The notes: generated from the letters alone by a model not told the origin. Positions 1 through 9,742 are shown, counted from the first letter of the stretch. The stretch is 64,000 nt of DNA from Paraburkholderia sp. BCC1885 (GCF_900996235.1 NZ_CAAJGM010000206.1:1-64000), one strand, 5' to 3'. A program made the numbers and translations.

Positions 1-94
1 ACTCCCGCTTGCGCGTTCGTTTGGTCGTCAAATCCAATCCCAGATTAGCTTGTCTCATGCCCAAATCGTCGCAGTCGACGGCATATTTGGCAAC

Positions 95-232
95 TCAATT
101 CCTGCATGATTTATGCAGACCTTCCCTAAATATCAACGTACCGATTTTCGCTTTCTTTGTGTTCCAGACGGTGATGCCATGATCAACCTTGGTGACTTCT
201 ATTTCCGGTACGCCCAGTTTTACGATAGCCAT
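95..232 (-). CDS. Small hypothetical protein (45 aa)
   Basis: Unrecognised small open frame. The internal ATG at 232 is preferred over the upstream ATG at 283 because a GGAG lies 7 nt before it. The product is mixed hydrophobic and charged (starts MAIVKLGVPEIEV) and ends in a basic, cysteine-containing tail. It has no signal peptide or membrane segment. It lies at the left edge of the mobile region beside an IS110 copy, so it may be a small gene of the same element. The coding status is uncertain. Confidence 0.4.
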   Translation of the reverse strand: MAIVKLGVPEIEVTKVDHGITVWNTKKAKIGTLIFREGLHKSCRN

Positions 233-573
233 ATGTGGTCTCCGTTTGTGAAAACACGGGAGTATCTCACACGTAGGTGACAAGTCGCTTGGGACGGACG
301 GCTGGGAGCCGCTACAGCGCTACGCAGTAGTCGTGGACGCCACGCGAGCCCTATATCGCGATGGTGGGCAGCCGATTGATCGCGTGCTGTGTGGGGCGCG
401 CTGCCGCTGCGACGCCACGCCGCTACGGATCCGTGCGAGCCGATCTAGGCAGTATGACTTCGCGTGAGGTAGGGCTGGCCCACCGTGAGGAATCAAACGC
501 GGGTTAGCATTGCTGCCAGAGCCGCACGGTGTGGGCGGTGCCACACCCGGCGATTTCCCGCGCGGAGGCCAGC
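233..573. other. Non-coding stretch before the IS110 transposase
   Basis: I see no convincing gene here. The stretch contains two copies of CCGCTAC (309-315 and 420-426), a motif that recurs around the replication gene further right. The last part (about 530-573) is probably the 5' end of the IS110 element, but IS110 elements usually lack terminal inverted repeats and I cannot fix the boundary. Confidence 0.4.
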
Positions 574-1713
574 ATGGAACACGATAGCGCTTTGTACGTC
601 GGCCTGGACGTCCACAAGGACTCGATCACGGTCGCCTACGCGGCCGGCTCGGGCGAGGTCGAACTGTTCGGCAAGATCGGTACGACGCAGGCCGACATCG
701 ATCGCCTGTGCAAACGCCTGCAGTCCAAAGCGCGCCAAATACGCGTCGTCTATGAGGCTGGCCCGTGCGGCTATAGTCTCTACCGTCAGCTTGTGCAGAA
801 GGGCTTCGAGTGCATGGTGTGCGCACCGCCACTGATTCCCAGAAAGCCAGGCGAGCGCGTCAAGACCGACCGACGCGACGCCGTGAAGCTGGTCCGGCTG
901 GTCCGTACCGGCGACCTGTCGGCAGTATATGTGCCCACCGTGGAGGATGAAGCGTTCCGCGATCTGGCACGTGCATGGGTAAGCGCCAAAGACGATATGA
1001 AGCGTGCGCGTCAATGGCTGAAGGCTTTTCTGCTCTCGCATGGCGTGCGCTATACGGGGCGGCCGGACTGGGGTCCCGCACACCGACGCTGGTTGAGCGC
1101 GTTCTCGTTCGGCAATCTTTGGCAGCAACTGGCGTTTGACGAACTTCGGCGCACGATCGAGGACCATCTCGCGCAATGTGGGCGCCTCGAAGCCGCCCTG
1201 CGTGAGGCGGTCCTCGACTGGCGCTTCTATCCGGCCGTACTGGGCTTACAGGCCATGCGCGGTGTGCAGTTCACGACCGCCGTGGGCATGCTTGCCGAGC
1301 TGGGCGATCTCTCACGCTTCGCGCACCCGCGCCAACTGATGGCCTGGCTTGGCGTTACCCCGTCAGAACATTCCTCCGGCAACAAACGGCGCCTGGGCAG
1401 CATCACCAAGACGGGTAACAGCTATGCAAGAAAGTTGTTGGTCGAGTCCGCCTGGAGCTACCGGCATCCGGCACGCGTGAGCCCCGAGATCCAGCGTCGA
1501 CATGAAGGCATCCCCAAGCCCATCATCGATCGTGCCTGGGACGCGCAGGTGCGACTATGCCGGCGCTATCGCAAGCTGGCTGCGCGTGGCAAGAACGCGA
1601 ACGTCACGGTGGTTGCCGTGGCCCGCGAACTGGCCGGTTTCATCTGGGATATCAGCCGGCTGGCGATGTCGCTCGCTGTACCGCGCGAGGTGCATGCGCA
1701 GTGCAACACCTGA
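574..1713 (+). mobile_element. IS110-family transposase
   Basis: This 379-aa product is a DEDD transposase of the IS110 family, close to the usual family length. The N-terminal RuvC-like domain shows GLDVHKDS (D12), YEAGPCG (E61) and KTDRRD (D99, D102), so all four acidic residues are present. The C-terminal Transposase_20 region carries the LQAMRG...GDLSRFAHPRQLMAWLG stretch followed by SGNKRRLGSITKTGN. The ATG at 574 has GGAGG 6 nt upstream, so the longer frame from 529 is not needed. The gene looks intact. IS110 elements use a seeker/bridge RNA from their flanking non-coding ends; those ends should lie in 300-573 or 1714-1900, but I could not delimit them by eye. Confidence 0.93.
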
Positions 1714-2106
1714 CCTTCCCCTAGCCACTGAAGAGTTTCCTGAAGGCGGCGTAGCCCGGGTACGCGAGTAATCCGCGATGGGACTACGCAACGGACAACA
1801 TCCGATTTGCGACATTAGATAGCGGCAGGCTCGTTGGGCGGACCTCTGTAATGCGGTAGCCAACCCGCGAATATCAGTGTGATCCACCGTCGAGATTTAC
1901 TGCTACGTCGCCCTCAGGAAATTCACGTAACATGGACTCGAGAGGCTAAAAACCGATCCCCATTGACACGCGAAGTCATATCAGTCCTATGATCGTCATT
2001 TCAAGGAGCGGCACCGGATACGTAGAGATGCCGCTACAGCCGCTACAAGAGATGCGGCAAGGGACGCGTAGCAGACCGCGTTGGGCCGCTACGCCGCTAC
2101 AAAGAT
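1714..2106. other. Non-coding stretch right of IS110 with CCGCTAC repeats
   Basis: No gene is apparent. The first part is likely the 3' end of IS110. The part next to the replication gene holds four CCGCTAC copies at 2031-2037, 2040-2046, 2086-2092 and 2094-2100. The repeats could be replication or regulatory sites of the neighbouring rep gene, whose 3' end lies directly to the right. Confidence 0.5.
2031..2100. repeat. CCGCTAC direct repeats (4 copies) downstream of rep
   Basis: Four copies of CCGCTAC are arranged as two close pairs (2031/2040 and 2086/2094). Further copies lie on the other side of the rep gene at 3597-3603 and, inverted, at 3638-3644 and 3646-3652, and beyond IS110 at 309 and 420. 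The spacing is irregular, so they are not textbook iterons. Their clustering around a replication initiator suggests a binding or processing role. Confidence 0.55.
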
Positions 2107-3309
2107 TCAGCCGATCCCGAAGTCCGGCATCTGCGGGGTATCCGGTAGGTCGTCCGCATGGGCCTCGTACGGATCAATGAACACATGCCCGATACCGCCA
2201 GTTATTCCCAACCGGTCACAAATGCCCCGCCATTCAGTTTTCACGTCGAACGTGTGGAACAGCGCGGGATCGCGGCGAATCGCGTCCGGCACCGGCACGA
2301 AGTTCTCCGCGCAAAGAATCTCACCCACGCGCACGGGCATCTCGAGTTCCCTTGGCGGTACGCCGCCGATGTCGATCGAATGATTTTTCTTTAGCAGCAT
2401 TCGTACGCGAGCCAGCGCGCGCTGATCACCGTCGAAGTGTTGGAGCATGTCATGTCCGTGCTGCCAGAGCATGACGGCGGCTCGATGCTGGCGGGGAATC
2501 CCAGCCGCCTGCAATTCCTCGTCGTTCACATGTGCGCGCAAACTGCCCCGAAGATTGTACTTTTCGAGCACGCCCGCGAACATGCGCGCAAGCTCCGAGG
2601 GGCCAAAGTCAGCCGGTGCCGGGGGACTCCCATCGAACCGCGATTGAGCGTTGAAATACTTCTGGCGATAGACCGGTTCGATGCGCACAGTTGAACGCGC
2701 CAGTTCGAGCAGCAGATCGGCGTTTTCGGTATCGGGCAGCTTCGCCTTCTTTCGCTGCTGATCCATTTGTACATCTTTCAGATACCCTTTCAGTGATACC
2801 GACTGCGAGTTCTGGTCGAAGTAGAAGGATTCGTGGTGATACAGCGCCGTATTGATTCCGCAGCGCAGACCGGCGAGCGCGAGACCATTCACAACCGCAC
2901 CCGAGGTCAGGCCGGCTGGTACGCGAAGCATGGCCGGCGTATCGATCCTCGTGACGACGATATCGCGTCCAAGTGCGAGCGCGTAAGCGTCCCACAGCGG
3001 AATGGGAATCTCGTGGGTGTCCTTCACGGCTTTCAGCATGGAAATCACCGTCATCACGAGATCGTTCGAGGCAACGATATTGTGGCCCTGGAAATACGCT
3101 GCAGCGCTACCTTCAATGCGGAGGCGATTGTGCTTCTCGACATACCTGACGTCGAACGACTGCTTCCCGGAAGGCGAGTTCATGTGGCCGGTTGACCAGC
3201 CAGGCTCCTCGTTTATGGACATGTTCTTGGGCAGCCTGGCATCGATGCCGCCAATGGTGAATCCGACAGTATCGAGCATGATGCATTCTTCGAGGTGACG
3301 AAAATTCAT
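2107..3309 (-). CDS. Phage/plasmid replication protein, gene II/X (CRI) family
   Basis: The 400-aa product resembles the gene II/X replication initiators of filamentous phages (Phage_CRI family), which nick the origin to start rolling-circle replication. The family feel comes from the MLDTVGFTIGG start region and the overall length; I could not mark the catalytic tyrosine with certainty. The ATG at 3309 has GAGG 7 nt upstream and is preferred over the internal ATG at 3279. CCGCTAC repeats flank both ends. The DUF3631 ATPase gene lies upstream on the same strand, separated by about 360 bp, so the two probably have separate promoters. With the integrase, the set suggests an integrated satellite or phage-like element rather than a complete phage: no coat or assembly genes are visible. 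Confidence 0.7.
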   Translation of the reverse strand: MNFRHLEECIMLDTVGFTIGGIDARLPKNMSINEEPGWSTGHMNSPSGKQSFDVRYVEKHNRLRIEGSAAAYFQGHNIVASNDLVMTVISMLKAVKDTHEIPIPLWDAYALALGRDIVVTRIDTPAMLRVPAGLTSGAVVNGLALAGLRCGINTALYHHESFYFDQNSQSVSLKGYLKDVQMDQQRKKAKLPDTENADLLLELARSTVRIEPVYRQKYFNAQSRFDGSPPAPADFGPSELARMFAGVLEKYNLRGSLRAHVNDEELQAAGIPRQHRAAVMLWQHGHDMLQHFDGDQRALARVRMLLKKNHSIDIGGVPPRELEMPVRVGEILCAENFVPVPDAIRRDPALFHTFDVKTEWRGICDRLGITGGIGHVFIDPYEAHADDLPDTPQMPDFGIG

Positions 3310-3666
3310 GGATATTCCTCAATCAATAAGGTAGGACTACAAATTTAATGGTGGAATCGTGTGGCTATCTTTAATTAACAGTCACAAACCTATGGCTACT
3401 CCATACGGTGATCATCCCGCTGCTCTAAACAGCTACCATGTCGACCGTATAACTGTTCTACATTGGCATGCAGACATACAAACTGTTTGCATAGTTACGG
3501 TATTACGGCTCGGCAGCCGTCGGCTCGGCCGGTCGGCCGGGCGTGCCGATTGATCTGTCGGCAGCATGCCAGTGGAGCGGCCTGACGGCCGCCACGCCGC
3601 TACAGAGGTAGTCTTAACTGATCGAACCTCGGGCAACGTAGCGGCGTAGCGGCTCACGGCCGTTCG
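3310..3666. promoter_or_regulatory. Intergenic region upstream of rep with repeats
   Basis: No gene is apparent in this stretch. The part next to rep (3310-3500) is AT-rich compared with its surroundings and is the likely promoter region for leftward transcription of rep. The part next to the ATPase gene is GC-rich and carries CCGCTAC at 3597-3603 and two inverted copies (GTAGCGG) at 3638-3644 and 3646-3652, plus a palindromic GGCCGGTCGGCC-type stretch near 3527-3538. These could form part of a replication origin. Confidence 0.45.
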
Positions 3667-5478
3667 TCAGTCGTCATCAGACCGCTCCGGCTTGCGAGGG
3701 AGATAGCGCCTGAAGGCATCTTCAAACTGCGCGCGCTCGTATCCCTTGAGGGACGGTACCGACATCTTCTGGCCGTGCGTCGAGCTCTCACGGATGCTTT
3801 TGCTTCTGATGCCCAGAGGCGCGAGCATATGTGCGAGGTCACTCGCCGTAATCGGCTTGCCGTGCGAATACTCTGCCCAGGGCCGCTCCGGGTCGGACGA
3901 GAGCGCTTTGAGAACATTTGCCGTCGTGATTTTCGGTCCGTGCGTGTCAAATATCAGCTTGAAGTCCGCGAGAAGCTCTTCAAGTCCAGCGACAGGCTGG
4001 TGGCCGGCGTTCGTCGAGAGTTGCTCAGCTGCCTGCCGCGCATAGGTCACCCAGTTTTCGCCGAGCAGGCGGGCAACAGCGAACAACGGCTCCCAGTTGT
4101 CGGCAGCGCGGTCGTTGCCAAGCCTGAACGGTTTACGGGGTGCGTTTCGCACGGCGGATGCATGTTGATAAGCGAGTCGCGCAAAGCAGGCACGAACGCA
4201 TGCAAACATGTCATTCTCCGCGTGAGCGTGAATTTCCGCGATCGTGTCGTCGGTCTTTCGTTCGAGGCGGATCACAATCGACCGATCCGCCAGCGTGTCG
4301 GGGAGGTGACCAATACCAAAAACCGCCTTCATGAAGAAGGTATTGAAAGATACGGTGCGGCCCTTGTCCACGCGCAGGACAGATGCAGCGTCACGCGTGT
4401 GCCCGGAGTTGATGATGCCGGTCAGTTCCTTCGACCCGAAATGCGTATCGACCTCGTCAACCAGCAGTGTCAGCATACGATCCGTGAGCATCCGGTACAA
4501 CGTGGCCGGCGTCAGGTTGGATGCTGCATAGGGACGAAAAACAAGGCTCTTGAGAAGCCCGAGCGCGGTCGTCTTCCCGCAGCGCCTGACGGGCGAAAGG
4601 AACGCGAGAAGAGGGGCGACACGGATATCGTTGACGAAATAGGTCGTCAGTGCCCACAGCACGATAGTGATGGCGACGTGAACGTCAACGACCAGATGGC
4701 GCATGATCATCATCACGGCATGTTGGGCCATGATGTTTGCATTCACGTTGCTGGGCCAGCGCGTGGCAGCCGGCAGGATCATGGGATCACCGTCTTCGGG
4801 AATCGAGATCTGCCGACTCTCCGCTGCCTTGAGACTGTGGCTGACTCCCTCGGCGCCGGACGCATTGAAGCAGGCAGCGAACGTGCCACCCGATTGGGCC
4901 ACGGCGAGTTTCGCGTTGTTCCAGGCCGCCGCCGAAGCACAGGCCTGGCGACTGGGGCCCTCGCTGGTTCCGGCGCAGACAATGATGTCCATGTCGGGGT
5001 AGCGGGCACGAAGTCCGGCAGTGACTTCGCCGACGTTACTGGTATAGAGCGCGCAGGCAACTGGCGATCCGGTTGTACGCCAGATTGCAATTGCGCTGGG
5101 CAGATCAATGGCGACGTAAATCGCGGAGCCTTCCATTTCGCCGAACCGGACAAATCCCCCATTGAAAGAGGCGCCCGGGACGAACGTCTCCTCGATGGTA
5201 CCGTCGCCAGCATCCGAAACAAGGAATACGTTCAGGAGCGTTCCGGACGCGTCCCTGACAGGAAACGCGAGCGGATCGGCGATGTGGATGCCGCTGATAA
5301 CCACAGTCGAGTTGCATTCGAAGCCGATGGGCTCCGTGCAGTCCATCATCTTTGCGACAGGATGCGCGGTCGTGCAGCTCTGGAGGTTATCGTGAACCTC
5401 GCTGACCTTCTGGTGAATTTCGTCACGAATACGCGGCCATCCGTTCGCATCAGGCGGAAAGATATTGATCGTGCTCAT
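3667..5478 (-). CDS. DUF3631-type ATPase with degenerate Toprim-like N-terminal part
   Basis: The 603-aa protein has two parts. Residues 100-175 look like a Toprim-type region of mobile-element primases, but the acidic residues expected there are poorly kept. Residues 280-600 form an ATPase with a P-loop SPVRRCGKT (295-303), Walker B LLVDEVD (338-344) and a DUF3631-like C-terminal half. Proteins of this kind occur in integrative elements and prophage-like islands and probably act in element replication. The ATG at 5478 overlaps the stop of the upstream 135-aa gene (ATGA), so the two are translationally coupled. The long open frame on the opposite strand (3775-5574) is a GC-rich shadow. Confidence 0.75.
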   Translation of the reverse strand: MSTINIFPPDANGWPRIRDEIHQKVSEVHDNLQSCTTAHPVAKMMDCTEPIGFECNSTVVISGIHIADPLAFPVRDASGTLLNVFLVSDAGDGTIEETFVPGASFNGGFVRFGEMEGSAIYVAIDLPSAIAIWRTTGSPVACALYTSNVGEVTAGLRARYPDMDIIVCAGTSEGPSRQACASAAAWNNAKLAVAQSGGTFAACFNASGAEGVSHSLKAAESRQISIPEDGDPMILPAATRWPSNVNANIMAQHAVMMIMRHLVVDVHVAITIVLWALTTYFVNDIRVAPLLAFLSPVRRCGKTTALGLLKSLVFRPYAASNLTPATLYRMLTDRMLTLLVDEVDTHFGSKELTGIINSGHTRDAASVLRVDKGRTVSFNTFFMKAVFGIGHLPDTLADRSIVIRLERKTDDTIAEIHAHAENDMFACVRACFARLAYQHASAVRNAPRKPFRLGNDRAADNWEPLFAVARLLGENWVTYARQAAEQLSTNAGHQPVAGLEELLADFKLIFDTHGPKITTANVLKALSSDPERPWAEYSHGKPITASDLAHMLAPLGIRSKSIRESSTHGQKMSVPSLKGYERAQFEDAFRRYLPRKPERSDDD

Positions 5479-5882
5479 GCCTGCACCTCCAGCGAGGCAC
5501 TGATGGGAGCGCTCAGCGCGGCAACGAACGCGCGCGCGTTAAGCGTGAAGCCGTTACGCGTGGCGAGAGCTTGAGCCGCGAGCATCATGTCCAGATCGAT
5601 TTCGCGATAGGCAGTAACACGACCGTCGCGGTAGGCTGCCTGCGGCAGTTCCCCGGCCGCAACCTTCTTCGAAAACGTGGAAGCGCCAATAGCAAAGCGT
5701 GGGTAGGCTTGGGCTTTGCGGACCATGGGACTGCTGATGCAAGCCGTTGCACGTTCGGCTAGGGCACGGATTTTTTCATCGAGGGCTTGTACCTCGACTT
5801 CATTGAGTACCTGATTAGAACGGCAATGCGTACCCTCGATGAGAGGGAGCATCAGGAAGCGAGCAAGAAACTGTTTTTTCAC
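5475..5882 (-). CDS. Hypothetical protein coupled to the DUF3631 ATPase
   Basis: The 135-aa product begins with GTG at 5882, 6 nt after a GGAGA ribosome site; the in-frame upstream ATG at 5945 lacks one. The central part, reading SPMVRKAQAYPRFAIGAS, followed by residues such as YRDGRVTAYREIDLD, is reminiscent of small DNA-binding excisionase/AlpA-type proteins in which a helix-turn-helix is followed by a wing, but this is a weak impression. Its stop overlaps the start of the ATPase gene by the ATGA arrangement, which points to a shared function in the element's replication or control. Confidence 0.6.
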   Translation of the reverse strand: MKKQFLARFLMLPLIEGTHCRSNQVLNEVEVQALDEKIRALAERATACISSPMVRKAQAYPRFAIGASTFSKKVAAGELPQAAYRDGRVTAYREIDLDMMLAAQALATRNGFTLNARAFVAALSAPISASLEVQA

Positions 5883-6141
5883 GATGATCTCCAGTAATAG
5901 CCAGTGCTGTTCAGTGGACAGCACGGAAGATTCTGGGTGGATCAACCTGATTTATTAGGAGGGTAGCGGTGGCTTTGAATGGCTACCCTTCGAGGCAAAA
6001 CGAATCTCTCCGGCTTGCAAAATTTATCGTATTGTGCTCGCTGGTTTTCTTGTGGCGGGTGCGGGCCGGCTACCGGGTGGCAGCTGGCCCATCGACCGGG
6101 AGGGAGTCGGGTGTGGCGTGTGAGTGACCGCGGCGAGAATG

Positions 6142-7272
6142 TCAGCGGGTGCTGAATGTGGTCTCGGTATGCCCGAGCCATCTATAGAGCCCGTTCTTGA
6201 GCGCGCGGGCTAGAGGCAGGTGCTGCGTCAGTATTTCTCCCTGAAAATGTTCTGCCCAGGCTGGGTGAGCGATACCCTTAGGGTACAAGTCTATTTTTTC
6301 AACAAGGTCACCGACGGTGGGCAGCTTGCCGCTCGAATTTATTTCGTCGGCATTCGTTGCGACTTTTAGCAGGGCCATCAGCATGCTGCTACCGTCCGGC
6401 GCTCTATTCCCATTGGGAGACGGCGGAACTCGATGAGGAAAACGTTCGGGCCATGCGGTTTCGAAGAGTTTTTCGTCTCGAATTTCCTGATAGACCGCAC
6501 GGAGTTTCTTCCGGCAGTCGGCGATCTGGTTGCCAATCGCTCCTAGCGTGTCGATGCAGACTACTCGCCATAGATGGGCCGTACTGTATTTCGTGGCGCC
6601 TACGGAACGTGCCCACTTGAAATGCATGCGCGAGAACGCGAAGTCGCTACCGCTATCTACCTCTTCGACTACGACATCAACGTCGTGGGTCGTTTTCATA
6701 CCGTCGTCCATCCAGTATTTGCGATGTTTGTTCGCCAGAATTTCCAACACTGAAATCTGTCCGTCCGGTGGAACGCTGCAATCGATGGCGACGCAGACAG
6801 GGCGGGATGAATAACGTCTATCAGGACCAATACGCCGGACGCGTCCATAACCGAAAGGGGTTTCATCGGCAAGGAGCATGGGGAAGTTTATTCCTCCCGG
6901 GGTGACAACGAATTCGAGGGGTAAGCCATCCACAATCCTGAGTCGCCTATCCTCCTGCACTGGCCGTTTCAGTGAAAAAAACCAAGAGTCATCCTCGTTC
7001 TTTAGGCGAGGCAGCGTTTTGTGCGCGGGGTCAAGCCAAGCGGCAAGCCCGAATCTTTGCCGGCAGCTTGCATCTTGGGCGTATTCAATGTGCGCATCAT
7101 CGTCGAGATGTGCATGAATTGCTTCGAGCATATCCAGATTGTTAGGTATTCCGCTAACGACCTGAAATGCTTTACGGTACTCGTCGGAAACGCGGACGAA
7201 TTGCCACATGGCCTCGTCGGGGCCGGCTTTCCGTTCATCGTCAGTGAGTGCGAAGGGTATAGTCGTCGTCAT
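6142..7272 (-). CDS. Hypothetical protein of integrative elements (376 aa)
   Basis: I do not recognise a firm family. The N-terminal region (residues 20-45, DEAMWQFVRVSDEYRKAFQ) and the following CRQRFGLAAWLDP loosely resemble the regulator-like domain found beside integrases in conjugative or integrative elements. The middle carries KHRKYWMDD and several acidic stretches. There is no signal peptide or membrane segment. The ATG at 7272 has GGGG 5 nt upstream. It is transcribed with, and starts 16 nt after the stop of, the integrase gene, so it is probably cotranscribed with it. A gap of about 260 bp separates it from the 135-aa gene. Confidence 0.6.
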   Translation of the reverse strand: MTTTIPFALTDDERKAGPDEAMWQFVRVSDEYRKAFQVVSGIPNNLDMLEAIHAHLDDDAHIEYAQDASCRQRFGLAAWLDPAHKTLPRLKNEDDSWFFSLKRPVQEDRRLRIVDGLPLEFVVTPGGINFPMLLADETPFGYGRVRRIGPDRRYSSRPVCVAIDCSVPPDGQISVLEILANKHRKYWMDDGMKTTHDVDVVVEEVDSGSDFAFSRMHFKWARSVGATKYSTAHLWRVVCIDTLGAIGNQIADCRKKLRAVYQEIRDEKLFETAWPERFPHRVPPSPNGNRAPDGSSMLMALLKVATNADEINSSGKLPTVGDLVEKIDLYPKGIAHPAWAEHFQGEILTQHLPLARALKNGLYRWLGHTETTFSTR

Positions 7273-7287
7273 AAGTGCCCCGGTTGG

Positions 7288-8538
7288 TTAATTTTCGACT
7301 TCTTCGGTTTGTTGCCGCGGGAGCGGCACGGTGAGTGTGCTGCCAGACGTTGCCTGATCGGGCAGCACGAAATCCGCCCACATCTGCATCATGGCGATGC
7401 GTTCGGGCATATAGTCGGCGCGGTTATAGGCCGCCCGTACGCGGTTACGCTCCACGTGTGCGAGCTGGCGTTCGATCACGTCGGCGCGCACGCCACGGTT
7501 GTTCAGCCAGGTACTCGCCGTCGCGCGGATGCCGTGCGGCGTGAATCGCCCGCCGTAGCCCATGCGTTCGAACACGACGTTTGGCGTCGCAAGGCTCATC
7601 GGTTTGTGAACACTGCTGAGGCTAGGGAACAGGTAGTCGGAGGCGAACGAAAGCGGCTTGAGCTGTTCCAGCGCCGCGAGTGCTTGCCTGCTGAGCGGCA
7701 CGACATGCGCATCACGCATCTTCATTCGCGCCGCAGGGATCACCCATGCGGCGTTGTCGAGGTCGAATTCATCCCAGCGGGCCTGCACAATCTCGTTCTT
7801 GCGCACGAACGTGAGCAGCATGAGCAGAATGCAGAGCTTCGTCGCGGTCGATCCCGTATCGGCGTCAAGGTGCTCAACGAACTCACCAATCTCGTTCTCG
7901 CGAAGCGGTTCGTGGCTTACGTGATCCGGAATGTCGGCCCACCCCTGCAACACGCGGGCGGGATTGGCCTGAACCTTGAGCTTGCGGATGGCGTGGTCAA
8001 AGACCTGCACCGCGGTCTGCCTGACGCGCTCGGCCGTCTTGACGCCGCGCTCGCGGCGAACCGCTTCGAGCACATTCAGCAGCGCGCGTGCGTCGATCTG
8101 CTCAAGCGGCACGTTGCCGATGTTCGGATTCAGGTCACGCCGCAAATACAGGTTGTGTGCTTCCCGCCAGGGTTTCGAGCGCAATTCGTTCTTGCTGTCA
8201 TACCAGTGTTTTGCGGTGTCCTTGAATGTATCGTCGAAGGCCGCGTTCAGAGCGAGTTTTCCAAGGCGTTTGTGTGTCGCAGGATCGATGCCGCTGGAGA
8301 GTAACTGCTTGGCCTCGCGGTGCCGCTCACGGGCTTTGGATGCAACTATTTCGGGATATTGGCCGTATACCACGGTACCTCTCTTGCCACCGATCCGATA
8401 GTCGAACCGCCATGACTTCGAAGTCGGCGTCACGTACAGGTAAAGGCCGTTTCCGTCGGGCAGCTTGAAGGGCTTGTCATCTGTTGCAGCATGGGCAATC
8501 TCGATTGTTGTTAGAGGCATTTTTCGGTCGTTCAACAT
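7288..8538 (-). CDS. Tyrosine-family integrase (P4/DUF4102 type)
   Basis: The 416-aa protein is a site-specific recombinase. Residues 20-95 match the N-terminal DUF4102 arm-binding domain of P4-type integrases (LPDGNGLYLYV, WRFDYRIGGKR). The catalytic domain shows R246 (TFVRKNEI), H335-x-x-R338 (HGIR), H361 and the nucleophile Y371 (AAYNRADYMPER), so the active site is complete. MPLTT at 8520 is an alternative start; neither start has a strong ribosome site. In this integrase class the gene usually starts close to an attachment site and reads into the element, which would place the right border between about 8540 and 8680. No tRNA is present there, so the target is not obvious. The left border was not found and may lie outside the window. 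Confidence 0.93.
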   Translation of the reverse strand: MLNDRKMPLTTIEIAHAATDDKPFKLPDGNGLYLYVTPTSKSWRFDYRIGGKRGTVVYGQYPEIVASKARERHREAKQLLSSGIDPATHKRLGKLALNAAFDDTFKDTAKHWYDSKNELRSKPWREAHNLYLRRDLNPNIGNVPLEQIDARALLNVLEAVRRERGVKTAERVRQTAVQVFDHAIRKLKVQANPARVLQGWADIPDHVSHEPLRENEIGEFVEHLDADTGSTATKLCILLMLLTFVRKNEIVQARWDEFDLDNAAWVIPAARMKMRDAHVVPLSRQALAALEQLKPLSFASDYLFPSLSSVHKPMSLATPNVVFERMGYGGRFTPHGIRATASTWLNNRGVRADVIERQLAHVERNRVRAAYNRADYMPERIAMMQMWADFVLPDQATSGSTLTVPLPRQQTEEVEN

Positions 8539-8677
8539 GGAAGTTTTCGATGTTGAAACGATACAGATTTGCGTTGAGGTACGGTTGTGAAAATAACTTT
8601 GTCAAAAACGCGACCAGACATTAATTGAGTGACAATCTGATACCTTGAGTGACCCACCTAATGGAGATCGACAGGGC

Positions 8678-9124
8678 ATGGTGAGCGAGAAAACGAAGGA
8701 GTTCGTGGCTCTTCGGCGCAAGGGCATGCGAATGCTTCAGCGCGGGGTATCGCAGGCAGAGGTCACGCGCACACTTGGGGTTAGTCGGCAGACTGCCTCA
8801 AGGTGGGCCGCGCTCCTCGCCGAGGATTCGGGCTCATTGCGCGAGAGGAAACGCGGTCGGCCGTCTGCACTCACTGACAAGCAGATGCGGCGACTGGGCG
8901 TGCTCGTGTGCCGTGGTCCGAAGGCGAACGGATTTGCCACTTATGCCTGGTCAGTCGGTGTGGTCGTTGAGTTGATCGAGCGCGAGTTCGATACACCATA
9001 CAAGGCGGCGAACGTTCGAAGAATTTTAAAAGGGATGGGGCTTTACAAGCAGCGTCGGGTAAAAGTTGAGAAGTCTAGGAGGCTTGAAAAGTGGCCGATG
9101 CCTCCGCCTTTTCCCTATCGTTAA
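8678..9124 (+). pseudogene. IS630-like transposase N-terminal fragment (HTH only)
   Basis: The 148-aa product carries a helix-turn-helix (GVSQAEVTRTLGVSRQTASRW) and a second winged-helix-like part (KRGRPSALTDKQMRRL followed by the ANVRRILKGMG motif) typical of the N-terminal half of IS630-family transposases. The DDE catalytic half is absent: the frame ends after KVEKSRRLEKW, and I find no continuation in other frames before 9600. It is therefore probably a truncated transposase; a stand-alone regulator is the alternative. ATG 8678 follows AGGG. It lies just outside the integrase, where a remnant insertion sequence is not surprising. Confidence 0.6.
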
Positions 9125-9742
9125 TGATTGCGTGATCGCGCGAGCTAAAGGACGTGCGCCGAACGGAACTCGACACGAATTGAACGAGTATTGTCGACCC
9201 ACGTCTGCCCTTCGGCCAGTTTCTGCGAATGTCTCCGCCACGCTCAAATGCGGCCGTTCCAGCTCGACCATGCGAGCCTGACGTAGCTGTAGTCGATCAA
9301 TGAGCGGTTCCGCTCATACTCACGAGAAACGATTCCGTTTCAGGGCGTACCGATTGCAAGGTCCATCTGCACCTCTAGCTGCCCGATGACGTTCAAAGAG
9401 CCCACGTCCAGACAGGAGTGATGCCGAACACTGAGCGTTCGCGAGCCTCCGACGAAAGATGCTCAGGCAAGTCAACCTTTCACCTCCATCCATAGACGTT
9501 TCGATGAAATGGTGGATGAGGACAAGGCGCAACCTGTCTGAAGACATCTCCAGATTACGCCCCGGCTAACTCCGCTCCCGAATGAGTGTGCTCCACGCAT
9601 GTTTACCCTAATGGCACTAGAGTTTTCCCACTATTTGCCGTTATCGCACGAAGACTGCCGCGACGCCAAATCGAATCTCCGACGTGTGGGCCGTTCACAA
9701 AACCAGCATCGGACATCCGATCCGCCTTCCGAGGGCCACAAT
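9125..9742. other. Stretch without a recognisable gene upstream of the chemoreceptor
   Basis: Several short frames exist on both strands (for example 9026-9271 and 9320-9547, minus) but none has a convincing ribosome site or recognisable protein features. The right end must contain the promoter of the chemoreceptor gene. I see no clear sigma-28 or sigma-70 motif that I would trust. Confidence 0.4.

Noticed and set aside
3775-5574. 599-codon open frame on the plus strand
   Set aside because: Lies antisense over the whole DUF3631 ATPase gene; the product is Arg/Val-rich and shows no fold or ribosome site. It is a GC-content shadow.
8539-8677. tRNA or tRNA fragment as the target of the integrase
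   Set aside because: No cloverleaf or T-arm consensus found between the integrase start and 9740.
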